A stretch of DNA of 64,000 nt from contig NZ_JAUSZI010000002.1 in assembly GCF_030817415.1 (NCBI RefSeq), forward strand, positions 7,688,001 through 7,752,000, given 5' to 3'. This DNA comes from Streptomyces umbrinus (GTDB lineage: Bacteria > Actinomycetota > Actinomycetes > Streptomycetales > Streptomycetaceae). The notes under the pieces are model-generated. The model did no database searches. It was given only the letters and a program-made list of their open reading frames with translations, and was not told where the DNA came from. Positions 42,198-52,631 of this stretch are shown here, piece after piece (position 1 is the first letter of the stretch; the number at the start of each line of letters is the position of its first letter). A program made the translations under genes and the position numbers.

Positions 42198-42550
42198 GCG
42201 ACTCGGGGACGCCCGGCGGCCAAGGGTGCCCGGGGAGCGGACGGGAACGGGGCTGCGCGACGCGGACCCGTCGGAGGCGCGCGGCGCCCCGGAACCCGAA
42301 CAGACCGCACCCGTACGGTTCGTACCGGTCCGTACGCTCCCGAAGTCGCACGCCGCGCGGACTCCTGGGCGGCGATGCCTCGTATGTGCCGTGGCGACAT
42401 CCCGTATGTGTGCCGTACGGAATCCGCCAGGTCCACGCGGTGGACGTCCGAGCCCTCTGGCCGACGTACGGCTTCTCATCCCTTCATCCGTCTTCTTCTC
42501 GTCCACCCTCTCCACCCTCTCCACCCTCTTGACCGAAGGAGCCCGAGGAA
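42198..42550. other. 353-bp gap, with a short tandem repeat
   Basis: No gene is seen. TCCACCCTC occurs three times in tandem at 42502-42528, just upstream of the hydrolase GTG. The rest is GC-rich with several CCGTACG palindromes. Confidence 0.5.
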
Positions 42551-43390
42551 GTGAGCCCCGAGAACGCCTGGGAGTTGCGGGAGAGCTGGGAGAGTCCGAT
42601 CGGAACGCTCCGGTGGGACCGCCTCGGGCCGGAGGACGGTCCGCCCGTGGTGCTGCTGCACGGAACCCCGTTCTCGTCGTACGTGTGGCACGACATCGCC
42701 CCGGCGCTCGCCGCCGACGGCCACCGGGCCCACGTCTGGGACATGCCCGGCTACGGCAGTTCCCAGAAGAGTGACGGCCAGGACGTGTCCCTCAAGGCAC
42801 AGGGCGAGGTGTTCGCCGAGCTCCTGGGGGTCTGGGGGCTGTCGAATCCGTCGGTGATCGCGCACGACTTCGGCGGCTGCGTCGCACTGCGCGCGCATCT
42901 GCTGCACAAGGCCGAGTACCGGCGCCTCGCCCTTGTCGACCCCGTCGCGGTCGCCCCCTGGGGTTCGCCCTTCTTCCGCCTGGTCGCCGAGCACGCGGCG
43001 GTCTTCGGGCAACTGCCCGCACCGCTGCACGAGGCCCTGGTCCGCGAGTACGTGGGCTCCGCGAGCCATCGGGGACTGCTGCCCGAGGTACTGGACGCCC
43101 TGGTCGCCCCCTGGACGGACACGGCGGGACAGGCGGCGTTCTACCGCCAGATCGCCCAGGCCGATCAGCGGTACACGGACGAGATCCAACCCCTCTATCC
43201 CGCGCTGAACCTGCCCGTCACCGTCTGCTGGGCCGCCGAGGACACCTGGATCCCACCCGCCAAGGGCGAGGAGCTCGCCGCCCTGATCCCGGGCGCCCGC
43301 CTCCGCCCGATCCCGGACGCGGGCCACCTGGTCCCCCTGGACGCCCCGGCCCGCCTCCTGGGCGAGCTGATCGCCTTCCTCCGGAACTGA
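42551..43390 (+). CDS. Alpha/beta hydrolase with Asp nucleophile (haloalkane dehalogenase/epoxide hydrolase-like)
   Basis: 279 residues. The oxyanion stretch is HGTPFSSYVWHDIAPAL, and the nucleophile elbow is VIAHDFGGCVAL with Asp in place of Ser. The acid lies in AAEDTWIPP and the catalytic His in DAGHLVPLDAP. An Asp nucleophile is found in haloalkane and fluoroacetate dehalogenases and epoxide hydrolases; the halide-binding Trp next to the Asp is replaced by Phe, so epoxide or other ester chemistry may be more likely. GTG 42551 has GAAGGAG-type sequence upstream. A strong terminator follows, before tRNA-Gly on the other strand. Confidence 0.85.
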   Translation: MSPENAWELRESWESPIGTLRWDRLGPEDGPPVVLLHGTPFSSYVWHDIAPALAADGHRAHVWDMPGYGSSQKSDGQDVSLKAQGEVFAELLGVWGLSNPSVIAHDFGGCVALRAHLLHKAEYRRLALVDPVAVAPWGSPFFRLVAEHAAVFGQLPAPLHEALVREYVGSASHRGLLPEVLDALVAPWTDTAGQAAFYRQIAQADQRYTDEIQPLYPALNLPVTVCWAAEDTWIPPAKGEELAALIPGARLRPIPDAGHLVPLDAPARLLGELIAFLRN

Positions 43391-43440
43391 ACGGGACCGA
43401 ACTGAACGGATCCGGACCTGAACCCGCCCCGGAAACGCGT

Positions 43441-43479
43441 CAGGGCCAGGTCGGAGAGTGAATCTCCGACCTGGCCCTG
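43441..43479. terminator. Strong hairpin between the hydrolase gene and tRNA-Gly
   Basis: A perfect 17-bp stem, 43441-43457 with 43463-43479, and a 5-base loop (GTGAA). It ends both converging transcripts. Confidence 0.85.
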
Positions 43480-43489
43480 AGCCGTACAG

Positions 43490-43560
43490 AGCGGGCGACG
43501 GGAATCGAACCCGCGTAGCTAGTTTGGAAGACTAGGGCTCTACCATTGAGCTACGCCCGC
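43490..43560 (-). tRNA. tRNA-Gly (anticodon UCC)
   Basis: The minus strand folds as a cloverleaf: acceptor GCGGGCG/CGCCCGC, D-arm with GCTC/GAGC, anticodon stem CTAGT/ACTAG with loop CTTCCAA and anticodon TCC, and T-arm CGGGTTCGATTCCCG. The discriminator is U, and CCA is not encoded. Length 71 bases. Confidence 0.95.
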
Positions 43561-43713
43561 ACAGGACGCGCCGCAGGTCAGTGACGCGCGGCACGGAAGC
43601 ATCGTAGCGGGTCGGACCCCCTCGTCGCACACCCCGTTCCGGAGGGCCCGAGCGCCCCGTGAAATGCGGGAGCCGCGCCGCCTGCGGGCATGTACCCTAC
43701 GTCTCGCACCAGA

Positions 43714-43790
43714 CGGGGTGTGGCGCAGCTTGGTAGCGCGTCCGCTTTGGGAGCGGAAGGCCGTGGGTTCAAATCCCGCCACCCCGACCA
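43714..43790 (+). tRNA. tRNA-Pro (anticodon UGG)
   Basis: Acceptor CGGGGTG/CACCCCG, D-arm GCGC/GCGC, anticodon stem TCCGC/GCGGA with loop TTTGGGA and anticodon TGG, and T-arm GTGGGTTCAAATCCCGC. The discriminator A is followed by an encoded CCA (43788-43790). It lies 187 bp upstream of the tig start. Confidence 0.95.
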
Positions 43791-43819
43791 CCGTGCCGGA
43801 CCACCGGCAAGATCACCTT

Positions 43820-43848
43820 TTGGGGCGTGTCCCGCCTGCGGCTAGTAT
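43820..43848 (+). promoter_or_regulatory. Probable tig promoter
   Basis: TTGGGG (43820-43825), 17-bp spacer, TAGTAT (43843-43848), downstream of tRNA-Pro and 129 bp before the trigger factor GTG. The -10 fits TANNNT well and the spacing is optimal. Confidence 0.5.
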
Positions 43849-43976
43849 GCAAACTGCGCGCCCGTGTGTCTGCATTGTTACGTCCCTCAAGGGCCGCCAA
43901 TCCGCTGAGGCTCCGCCGTATCCGGCAGAGAACGTCAGCAGAACCCAAAGAAGTCAGCCCCCAAGGAGACCGAACC

Positions 43977-45401
43977 GTGAAGAGCGCCGTGGAGACCCTG
44001 AACCCGACCCGGGTTCGGCTCAGCATCGAGGTGCCCTTCGAGGAGCTCAAGGACAGCCTCGACGCGGCGTACAAGAAGATCAACCAGCAGGTCACGGTGA
44101 AGGGGTTCCGGAAGGGCAAGATTCCGGCGCGCGTCATCGACCAGCGGTTCGGCCGCGGTGCGGTTCTGGAGGAAGCGGTCAACGACGCGCTTCCGAAGTT
44201 CTACACCGACGCGGTCAACGAGGCCGAGCTGAACGTCCTCGGCCAGCCCGAGGTCGACATCACGGAGCTGAAGGACGGCGAGACGCTGAACTTCACCGCC
44301 GAGGTCGACGTCCGCCCGGCCATCGAGATCCCGGACTACTCCGGCATCGAGGTCGAGGTCGACGCAGTCGAGGTCAGCGAAGAGGACGTCGACAAGGCCG
44401 TCGAGGAGCTGCGTGAGCGCTTCGCCTCGACCGCCCCGGTCGAGCGTGCCGCCGAGGACGGCGACGTCGTCACCCTCGACCTGGAGGCCAAGGTCGACGG
44501 CGAGGTCCTGGAGGACGGCGTCGCGAGCGGCGTCTCCTACACCATCGGTTCCGGTGAGCTGCTGGATGGCATCGATGACGCCGTGAAGGGTGTGGAGGCC
44601 GGTGGCGAGGCCACCTTCGCCTCCGAGCTCAAGGGCGGCTCGGCAGCCGGCAAGGAGGCCGAGGTCACCGTCAAGGTCACCCAGGTCGCCAAGCGCGAAC
44701 TGCCCGAGCTGGACGACGACTTCGCACAGCTCGCGTCCGAGTTCGACACCCTCGAGGAAATGCGCGGCGACAGCCGCAAGCGCCTGGAGAACATGAAGCA
44801 GTACGACCAGGCCACGCAGGCCCAGGAGCGAGTCCTGGAGAAGCTGCTGGAGCTCGTCGAGGTGCCCGTCCCCGAGAAGCTGCTCGAGGACGAGATCAAC
44901 ACCCGCAAGCACAACCTGGAGCACCACCAGCTCGGCCAGATGGGCATCGACCTCGAGAAGTACCTCGAGATCCAGGGCAAGACGGCCGAGGAGTTCGACA
45001 CCGAGACCAAGGACGCCGCGGTCAAGGGCATCAAGACGCAGTTCGTCCTGGACGAGCTCGTCAACAAGGAGAAGCTGAACGTCAACCAGGAGGAGCTCAC
45101 CGAGCACCTCATGCGGCGTGCTGCCTCCTCCGGCATGTCCCCCGACCAGTTCGCCCAGGCTGTCGTCGAGGGCGGCCAGGTCCCGATGCTCGTCGGCGAG
45201 GTCGCCCGCGGCAAGGCCCTGGCCGTCGTGGTCGAGGCCGCCACGGTGAAGGACACCAACGGCGAGCTCGTCGACCTGGACGACGAGGACGAGGACGAGG
45301 TCTCTGCCGAGGCCTCTGCCGAGGGCTCGACGGAGGAAGCGGCTGAGGAGGCCCCCGAGGCCCCCAAGGCCGACGCCGCCGAGGAGAAGACCGAGGCCTG
45401 A
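43977..45401 (+). CDS. tig: Trigger factor (peptidyl-prolyl isomerase, ribosome-bound chaperone)
   Basis: 474 residues. The ribosome-binding signature is [12 protein letters not shown] near residues 44-55. The FKBP-type isomerase domain occupies about 150-245 ([17 protein letters not shown]), and the helical arms run about 250-430. A 40-residue acidic Ala/Glu tail ends the protein, typical of actinobacterial Tig. It meets nascent chains at the ribosome exit tunnel. GTG 43977 has AAGGAG eight to nine bases upstream, and translation from it starts [13 protein letters not shown], the usual start. Like other Streptomyces, the gene precedes clpP1-clpP2-clpX. A terminator hairpin follows. Confidence 0.97.
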   Translation: MKSAVETLNPTRVRLSIEVPFEELKDSLDAAYKKINQQVTVKGFRKGKIPARVIDQRFGRGAVLEEAVNDALPKFYTDAVNEAELNVLGQPEVDITELKDGETLNFTAEVDVRPAIEIPDYSGIEVEVDAVEVSEEDVDKAVEELRERFASTAPVERAAEDGDVVTLDLEAKVDGEVLEDGVASGVSYTIGSGELLDGIDDAVKGVEAGGEATFASELKGGSAAGKEAEVTVKVTQVAKRELPELDDDFAQLASEFDTLEEMRGDSRKRLENMKQYDQATQAQERVLEKLLELVEVPVPEKLLEDEINTRKHNLEHHQLGQMGIDLEKYLEIQGKTAEEFDTETKDAAVKGIKTQFVLDELVNKEKLNVNQEELTEHLMRRAASSGMSPDQFAQAVVEGGQVPMLVGEVARGKALAVVVEAATVKDTNGELVDLDDEDEDEVSAEASAEGSTEEAAEEAPEAPKADAAEEKTEA

Positions 45402-45420
45402 TCCGCCTCGCTTGTACGTC

Positions 45421-45468
45421 CCGGTGGGCCCCCTGGACCTGTGAGTCCCGGGGGCCCACCGGTCTTTT
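45421..45468 (+). terminator. Rho-independent terminator of tig
   Basis: CCGGTGGGCCCCC (45421-45433) pairs with GGGGGCCCACCGG (45450-45462), followed directly by TCTTTT. It lies 20 bp after the tig stop. Confidence 0.9.
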
Positions 45469-45627
45469 AGGGGCGCGGGGAACTGCGCGAGCAACCCACC
45501 ACGACCCGCACCCGCCGATGCACCATCCGTGGCAGACGCGACTGCGGCCCCGCGGGGGCTGGTCGCGCAGTTCCCCGCGCCCCTGACGGGGCTGGCCGTA
45601 CCCCCTGCTCACCCAGCGGAGCGCATG

Positions 45628-45641
45628 CGCTCACAGCGAAC
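45628..45641 (-). promoter_or_regulatory. ClgR-like operator upstream of clpP1
   Basis: The minus strand reads GTTCGCTGTGAGCG, that is GTTCGC-N5-GCG, the motif published for the activator ClgR at clpP1, clpC and lon of Streptomyces lividans. It lies 167-180 bp upstream of the clpP1 GTG at 45808. Confidence 0.75.
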
Positions 45642-45807
45642 AGTCACCTCTGCGGGATTCCCCGGAGGGACCCGCGCGTTAGGGTCCATGAGTACGAGGG
45701 CAGGGGAGTCCCCGGAGCCGTCCGACACGGCGCGCACACGGGGTCCCACGCCCCCAGCAGAAGACGTGAGACGGCCCGGCGCCGTCGTAAGACGAGCAGG
45801 TGGATAC

Positions 45808-46425
45808 GTGACGAATCTGATGCCCACAGCCGCCGGCGACCCCATCGGTGGTGGCCTCGGCGACCAGGTCTACAACCGGCTGCTCGGCGAGCGGATCATC
45901 TTCCTCGGCCAGGCGGTCGACGACGACATCGCCAACAAGATCACGGCGCAGCTGCTTCTCCTTGCCTCCGACCCGGAGAAGGACATCTACCTCTACATCA
46001 ACAGCCCCGGCGGCTCGATCACCGCCGGCATGGCGATCTACGACACCATGCAGTACATCAAGAACGACGTGGTGACGATCGCGATGGGCATGGCGGCCTC
46101 CATGGGCCAGTTCCTGCTGAGCGCGGGTACTCCGGGCAAGCGCTTCGCGCTGCCGAACGCGGAGATCCTGATCCACCAGCCCTCGGCCGGCCTCGCCGGT
46201 TCCGCGTCGGACATCAAGATCCACGCCGAGCGGCTGCTGCACACCAAGAAGCGGATGGCGGAGCTGACCTCCTTCCACACCGGCCAGACCGTGGAGCAGA
46301 TCACCCGCGACTCGGACCGGGACCGCTGGTTCGACCCGATCGAGGCCAAGGCGTACGGCCTCATCGACGACATCATGCCCACCGCTGCCGGAATGCCTGG
46401 CGGCGGCGGCACCGGAGCGGCCTAG
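45808..46425 (+). CDS. clpP1: ATP-dependent Clp protease proteolytic subunit ClpP1
   Basis: 205 residues from GTG 45808, which has AGGTGG upstream. The catalytic triad is S98 (GMAASMGQF), H123 (LIHQP) and D172 (RDSDRDRWF). A longer start at GTG 45766 would add 14 residues ([14 protein letters not shown]) and would match the 219-residue length I recall for the S. coelicolor protein; it has a poorer ribosome-binding site. ClpP1 and ClpP2 form the mixed peptidase chamber that works with ClpX and ClpC. The gene is followed by clpP2 after 102 bp and is probably co-transcribed. Confidence 0.96.
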   Translation: MTNLMPTAAGDPIGGGLGDQVYNRLLGERIIFLGQAVDDDIANKITAQLLLLASDPEKDIYLYINSPGGSITAGMAIYDTMQYIKNDVVTIAMGMAASMGQFLLSAGTPGKRFALPNAEILIHQPSAGLAGSASDIKIHAERLLHTKKRMAELTSFHTGQTVEQITRDSDRDRWFDPIEAKAYGLIDDIMPTAAGMPGGGGTGAA

Positions 46426-46527
46426 GTCGGCACACCGCCGACCCGGGTGCCGGCGTAGACCGGCACCAAGCCCCTCCGAGCCCCCAGCCGACCGCCTCAG
46501 CCCTTATCAGGCTTTCCAGGAGACACA

Positions 46528-47208
46528 GTGAACGACTTCCCCGGCAGCGGCCTCTACGCCCGCACAGAGGCCGAGTACACCGGCCCTCGCGCGGAGTCCC
46601 GCTACGTCATCCCGCGCTTCGTCGAGCGCACCTCGCAGGGCGTCCGTGAGTACGACCCGTACGCGAAGCTCTTCGAGGAGCGCGTGATCTTCCTCGGCGT
46701 GCAGATCGACGACGCCTCCGCCAACGACGTCATGGCGCAGCTGCTGTGCCTGGAGTCGATGGACCCCGACCGGGACATCTCGGTCTACATCAACAGCCCC
46801 GGCGGCTCCTTCACGGCACTCACTGCGATTTACGACACGATGCAGTTCGTGAAGCCGGACATCCAGACGGTCTGCATGGGCCAGGCCGCCTCGGCCGCCG
46901 CGATCCTGCTGGCCGCCGGTACGCCGGGCAAGCGCATGGCACTTCCCAACGCCCGCGTGCTGATCCACCAGCCGTACAGCGAGACCGGCCGAGGCCAGGT
47001 CTCGGACCTCGAAATCGCGGCGAACGAAATCCTCCGCATGCGCGCCCAGCTGGAAGACATGCTGGCCAAGCACTCGACGACGCCGATCGAGAAGATCCGC
47101 GAGGACATCGAGCGCGACAAGATCCTCACGGCCGAGGACGCGCTCTCGTACGGCCTGATCGACCAGATCATCTCGACCCGGAAGATGAACAACGCCTCGG
47201 TCGCGTGA
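46528..47208 (+). CDS. clpP2: ATP-dependent Clp protease proteolytic subunit ClpP2
   Basis: 226 residues from GTG 46528, preceded by AGGAGACACA. The triad is S122 (GQAASAAAI), H147 (LIHQPYS) and D197 (DIERDKIL). It is distinct from ClpP1 in the handle region and N-terminal extension ([20 protein letters not shown]), as in other actinobacteria where both subunits are needed for the active 14-mer. ClpX is encoded 160 bp downstream. In Streptomyces the pair takes part in regulated proteolysis, including of ClgR itself. Confidence 0.96.
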   Translation: MNDFPGSGLYARTEAEYTGPRAESRYVIPRFVERTSQGVREYDPYAKLFEERVIFLGVQIDDASANDVMAQLLCLESMDPDRDISVYINSPGGSFTALTAIYDTMQFVKPDIQTVCMGQAASAAAILLAAGTPGKRMALPNARVLIHQPYSETGRGQVSDLEIAANEILRMRAQLEDMLAKHSTTPIEKIREDIERDKILTAEDALSYGLIDQIISTRKMNNASVA

Positions 47209-47238
47209 CGCAGCGCTGTATCGTCTGCCGCTCCTTGA

Positions 47239-47264
47239 CGCGGTTCACGACAAAGTGAACCGCG
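47239..47264 (+). promoter_or_regulatory. Perfect inverted repeat between clpP2 and clpX
   Basis: CGCGGTTCAC-GACAAA-GTGAACCGCG, a 10-bp perfect stem with a 6-base loop, about 30 bp after the clpP2 stop and 105 bp before the clpX GTG. There is no T run, so it may be an operator or an mRNA stability hairpin rather than a terminator. Confidence 0.6.
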
Positions 47265-47368
47265 CCAAGGGGGGCCCGAACGAGGGGCTCGGCAAGGTAC
47301 CGTCGGACATAAGGCAGCACCAGGAGCCGCTGGACCTAGGCGTCTCCCAGGCGAAGGGGAAGCACACC

Positions 47369-48655
<1,287 letters not shown>

Positions 48656-48680
48656 ACGGTACGCACATACGAGGTACGGC

Positions 48681-48714
48681 GAAGGGGCCCCGGTCAACCG
48701 ACCGGGGCCCCTTC
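48681..48714 (+). terminator. Terminator downstream of clpX
   Basis: A perfect 14-bp stem, 48681-48694 (GAAGGGGCCCCGGT) with 48701-48714, and a 6-base loop. It separates clpX from the convergent minus-strand gene. Confidence 0.85.
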
Positions 48715-48753
48715 GCTGTTGAGACCGCTGCTGAGACTGCCTGAAACGTACGG

Positions 48754-49695
48754 TCAGGCCTTGACGCGGACTTCCTTGCGGAGCTTGGCGGTGGTCTCGG
48801 CCGCCTCAGAGGGCTCCGAGCTCTTGCCCGCCGCGACGTCGGAGAACTCCATGGGCATCACGAAGCCGAGAGTGCTGTGGTCGCCCCAGACGCAGTACGT
48901 CACGTTCATCTCCTTCGGCTCGGACCCGGTGGCCTCGGAGTTCTCCAGCTTGGCCTCCTGGCACTTCAGGACGGCGCCGTCCAGCGAGCTGGGCGAGTAC
49001 TTCTTCGGGCTGCCGACGAAGGTGACGTCCTCGTCCTTGGAGTCCTCCTTCATGAAGGTGAAGAACCCGTCAACGGCCTTCTCCGGGTCCTCGATCTCGC
49101 CGTAGACACCGCCGAAGGAGATCATCTTCCCCGCCAGCGGGTTGGACTCGTCACCCGACTGGTAGGTGGCGCTGACGTCCTTGGGGTTCTTCACGCCCCA
49201 GGACTGGGCGTCCTTCAGGTCCGACTTGGACATGCCGTCCTCGGAGCCCTTGCCCTTCTTGTACTCCGTGAGCACGGTCGCCGGAGTCGTCAGCTTGTGG
49301 GGGCCGTCGTCCGCGACGTCCGAGGAGCCGCTGCTGCCGCTTCCGACGACGAAGTACGCGCCGACCGCGATCGCCGCCACGACAGCGACCGCGCCGATGA
49401 TGAGGCCCGTCTTCTTCTTGCCGCCGCCGGGAGCGGGCGGCGTCGGCGCGCCGTAGGGGGCGCCGGGGGGCTGCTGACCGTACGGCGGCTGCTGGCCGTA
49501 GCCGGGCTGCTGGGGCGGAACCCCGGGAGGGGCCTGCTGGGGGTACCCGTAGCCGGGCTGCTGCTGAGGCGCCTGCTGCGGGTAGCCGTAGCCGGGCTGG
49601 GGGGCCTGCGGCTGCTGGCCGTAAGGACCCGGCTGACCGTACGGTCCGGGCTGCTGAGGCTGCCCGCCGTACGGGCCCGGCTGGTTGTAGCTCAT
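48754..49695 (-). CDS. Membrane protein with Pro/Gln/Gly/Tyr-rich N-terminal domain
   Basis: 313 residues. Residues 1-108 are repeats rich in Tyr, Gly, Gln and Pro (GPYGQQPQ, PGYGYPQQAP), a tail type common in Streptomyces membrane proteins. One span follows (about 115-135, KTGLIIGAVAVVAAIAVGAYFVVG), then an outside domain of about 180 residues with two Cys (KCQEAKL and TYCVWGD) that could form a disulfide. The topology suggests an N-terminus inside and a C-terminal sensor or binding domain outside. Function unknown. ATG 49695 lies behind GAGGGGAACCCAGAA. It is divergent from valS, with 136 bp between starts. Confidence 0.75.
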   Translation of the reverse strand: MSYNQPGPYGGQPQQPGPYGQPGPYGQQPQAPQPGYGYPQQAPQQQPGYGYPQQAPPGVPPQQPGYGQQPPYGQQPPGAPYGAPTPPAPGGGKKKTGLIIGAVAVVAAIAVGAYFVVGSGSSGSSDVADDGPHKLTTPATVLTEYKKGKGSEDGMSKSDLKDAQSWGVKNPKDVSATYQSGDESNPLAGKMISFGGVYGEIEDPEKAVDGFFTFMKEDSKDEDVTFVGSPKKYSPSSLDGAVLKCQEAKLENSEATGSEPKEMNVTYCVWGDHSTLGFVMPMEFSDVAAGKSSEPSEAAETTAKLRKEVRVKA

Positions 49696-49831
49696 TTCTG
49701 GGTTCCCCTCCAGATGCTTATGTGTTCCGAACATCCTGACCCAACGGAAGGGCGGGTGGAGCATCGGGGCCCTCACCGTTACCAAGTAATCGAGTTTCAG
49801 AGCGAGCCCGTGACACCCCTAAACTGACCCC

Positions 49832-52462
49832 GTGACCGAGAACGCTCAGCAGCAGACGCCAGCCAACGCCCCCGAACTGCCGACCCAGTACGCGCCGGCC
49901 GAGGTAGAGGGGAAGCTGTACGAGCGCTGGGTGGAACGGGGTTACTTCGCCGCCGACGCGAAGAGCGAGAAGCCGCCGTACACCATCGTCATTCCGCCGC
50001 CGAACGTCACCGGGTCGCTGCACCTGGGGCACGCCTTCCAGCACACGCTCATGGACGCGCTGACCAGGCGCAAGCGCATGCAGGGGTACGAGTCGCTGTG
50101 GCTGCCCGGCATGGACCACGCCGGTATCGCCACGCAGAACAAGGTCGAGCAGCAGCTTGCCGAGGAGGGCAAGTCGCGGCAGGACCTCGGGCGCGAGGAG
50201 TTCGTCGAGCGCGTCTGGCAGTGGAAGGAAGAGTACGGCGGCAAGATCCTCGGGCAGATGCGCCGGCTCGGGGACGGCGTGGACTGGGACCGCGAGCGGT
50301 TCACCATGGACGAAGGCCTGTCCAAGGCCGTCCAGACCATCTTCAAGAAACTGTACGACGACGAACTGATCTACCGCGCCGAGCGCATCATCAACTGGTG
50401 TCCGCGCTGTCTGACGGCCATCTCCGACATCGAGGTGGAGTACCAGGAGGACGACGGCGAGCTCGTCTCCATCAAGTACGGCGAGGGTGACGAGACGCTC
50501 GTCGTCGCCACCACCCGCGCCGAGACCATGCTCGGTGACACGGCCGTCGCCGTTCACCCCGACGACGAGCGCTACAAGCACCTCGTCGGCAAGCGCATCA
50601 AGCTGCCGCTGACCGACCGCACCATCCCCGTCGTCGCGGACACGCACGTCGACCCCGAGTTCGGCACGGGTGCCGTCAAGGTCACCCCCGCCCACGACCC
50701 GAACGACTTCGCCATCGGCCGGCGCCACGGCCTGGAGTCGATCACGGTCATGGACGAGCGGGCGATCATCACCGTCCACGGCCCCTTCGAGGGACTCGAC
50801 CGTTACGAGGCGCGTTCCGCCATCGTCGGCGCGCTGCGCTCGCAGGGCCGGATCGTCGCCGAGAAGCGTCCGTACGTCCACAGCGTCGGGCACTGCTCGC
50901 GCTGCCGGACCACCATCGAGCCGCGGCAGTCCCTGCAGTGGTGGGTCAAGGTCGCCCCGCTCGCGCAGGCCGCCGGTGACGCGGTCCGCGACGGCCGGGT
51001 GAAGATCCACCCCGAGGACATGTCGAAGCGGTACTTCGACTGGGTCGACAACCTCAACGACTGGAACATCTCGCGTCAGCTGTGGTGGGGCCACCGCATC
51101 CCGATCTGGTACGGCCCGGACGGCGAGACGGTCTGTGTCGGCCCCGACGAGCAGCCGCCGGGCACCGAGGCCGAGGGCTGGCGGCAGGACACCGACGTCC
51201 TCGACACCTGGTTCTCGTCCGGCCTGTGGCCGTTCTCCACGCTCGGCTGGCCCGAACAGACCCCGGACCTCAAGAAGTTCTACCCGACCGACGTCCTGCT
51301 CACCGGCCACGACATCATCTTCTTCTGGGTCGCCCGGATGATGATGTTCGGTCTGTACGCGATGGACGGCGAGGTCCCCTTCAAGACCATCGCCCTGACC
51401 GGTCTGGTCCGTGACGAGCGCGGCAAGAAGATGTCGAAGTCCTTCGGCAACGTCGTCGACCCGCTCGACTGGATGGACAAGTACGGCTCCGACGCCGTCC
51501 GCTTCACCCTGGCCCGCGGCGCCAACCCCGGCACCGACGTGCCGATCGGCGAGGACTGGGTCCAGGCGTCCCGGAACTTCGCCAACAAGATCTGGAACGC
51601 GACGCGGTTCGCGCTGATGAACGGCGCGACGGTCGAGGGGCCGCTGCCGGACGCCTCCGAGATGTCGGCGACCGACCGGTGGATCCTGTCCCGACTGAAC
51701 AAGACCGTCGCCGAAGTCGACGCGTTCTACGAGGACTTCCAGTTCGCGAAGCTCTCGGACGCGCTGTACCACTTCGCGTGGGACGAGGTCTTCGACTGGT
51801 ACGTCGAGCTGTCGAAGACGACTTTCATGGCGGGCGGCGCGGCCGCCGACGTCAGCAAGCGGGTCCTCGGCGAGGTCCTGGACGTCACGCTGCGGCTGCT
51901 GCACCCGGTTGTCCCGTTCGTCACGGAGACGCTCTGGACCACCCTCACCGGTGGCGAGTCCGTCGTGATCGCGGACTGGCCGAAGGACAGCGGCTTCCGT
52001 GACACCGGCGCCGAGCGGGAGATCGAGACGCTTCAGCAGGTCATCACGGAGGTCCGCCGCTTCCGTGCCGACCAGGGCCTGCAGCCCGGCCAGCGGGTCC
52101 CGGCCCGGCTGACCCTCGACGGCACCGCCTTCGCCCCGCACGAGGCGGCCATCCGCCAGCTGCTGCGTCTCCAGCCCGAGGGCGACGCCTTCGCGGCCAC
52201 GGCGACCCTGCCGGTCGCGGGCGCTCAGGTCGCGCTCGACCTCTCCGGCACGATCGACGTGGCGGCCGAGCGGAAGCGGCTTGCCAAGGACTTGGCCGCC
52301 GCCGAGAAGGAGAAGGCGCAGGCGAACGGCAAGCTCGGCAACGAGGCGTTCCTTGCGAAGGCGCCGGATCATGTCGTGGACAAGATCCGGGTGCGGCTTG
52401 CCAAGGCGGACGAGGACATTGCCCGTATCCAGGCCCAGCTGGAGGGGCTGCCGCAGGCGTAG
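49832..52462 (+). CDS. valS: Valyl-tRNA synthetase
   Basis: 876 residues, class I synthetase of the length expected for actinobacterial ValRS. The HIGH-type motif is in [15 protein letters not shown] (HLGH), KMSKS in [10 protein letters not shown], and the editing domain contains [17 protein letters not shown]. The C-terminal coiled coil ([39 protein letters not shown] in outline) is the ValRS tRNA-binding arm. It charges tRNA-Val and removes misactivated Thr. GTG 49832 follows the divergent membrane-protein promoter; no T-box leader was seen. Confidence 0.97.
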   Translation: MTENAQQQTPANAPELPTQYAPAEVEGKLYERWVERGYFAADAKSEKPPYTIVIPPPNVTGSLHLGHAFQHTLMDALTRRKRMQGYESLWLPGMDHAGIATQNKVEQQLAEEGKSRQDLGREEFVERVWQWKEEYGGKILGQMRRLGDGVDWDRERFTMDEGLSKAVQTIFKKLYDDELIYRAERIINWCPRCLTAISDIEVEYQEDDGELVSIKYGEGDETLVVATTRAETMLGDTAVAVHPDDERYKHLVGKRIKLPLTDRTIPVVADTHVDPEFGTGAVKVTPAHDPNDFAIGRRHGLESITVMDERAIITVHGPFEGLDRYEARSAIVGALRSQGRIVAEKRPYVHSVGHCSRCRTTIEPRQSLQWWVKVAPLAQAAGDAVRDGRVKIHPEDMSKRYFDWVDNLNDWNISRQLWWGHRIPIWYGPDGETVCVGPDEQPPGTEAEGWRQDTDVLDTWFSSGLWPFSTLGWPEQTPDLKKFYPTDVLLTGHDIIFFWVARMMMFGLYAMDGEVPFKTIALTGLVRDERGKKMSKSFGNVVDPLDWMDKYGSDAVRFTLARGANPGTDVPIGEDWVQASRNFANKIWNATRFALMNGATVEGPLPDASEMSATDRWILSRLNKTVAEVDAFYEDFQFAKLSDALYHFAWDEVFDWYVELSKTTFMAGGAAADVSKRVLGEVLDVTLRLLHPVVPFVTETLWTTLTGGESVVIADWPKDSGFRDTGAEREIETLQQVITEVRRFRADQGLQPGQRVPARLTLDGTAFAPHEAAIRQLLRLQPEGDAFAATATLPVAGAQVALDLSGTIDVAAERKRLAKDLAAAEKEKAQANGKLGNEAFLAKAPDHVVDKIRVRLAKADEDIARIQAQLEGLPQA

Positions 52463-52491
52463 GCGCCCACCCCGAGGGGGTTGTACCGGCC

Positions 52492-52525
52492 GGTGCCCCG
52501 GAACCGATGACGGTTCCGGGGCACC
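52492..52525 (+). terminator. Terminator of valS
   Basis: GGTGCCCCGGAACC (52492-52505) pairs perfectly with GGTTCCGGGGCACC (52512-52525), loop GATGAC. A dispersed repeat follows at 52577-52614, before folC. Confidence 0.85.
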
Positions 52526-52576
52526 GTCGTCAAGCGCTCCCGCCGGTTCGTTGTCGGCTGCCGGCCCGTCGTGGCT

Positions 52577-52615
52577 TGTCGCGCAGTTCCCCGCGCCCCT
52601 ACCGGGGCGCGGGGC
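52577..52615. repeat. Dispersed GC-rich repeat between valS and folC
   Basis: TTGTCGCGCAGTTCCCCGCGCCCCTACCGGGGCGCGGGG, 17 bp before the folC GTG. The palindromic core could terminate or stabilise transcripts. Confidence 0.75.
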
Positions 52616-52631
52616 TCCGTAGACTGGGGGT

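Larger units (their letters stand above)
45402..45807. other. 406-bp clpP1 upstream region with dispersed repeats and a ClgR site
   Basis: Two copies of the GC-rich dispersed repeat lie in opposite orientations at 45470-45498 and 45559-45588. The ClgR-like operator (own entry) follows at 45628. No separate gene is seen; the ORF continues upstream of clpP1 only by chance. Confidence 0.6.

Noticed and set aside
49696..49831. T-box leader or other riboswitch for valS
   Set aside because: The 136-bp divergent space is too short and shows no T-box sequence or specifier stem.
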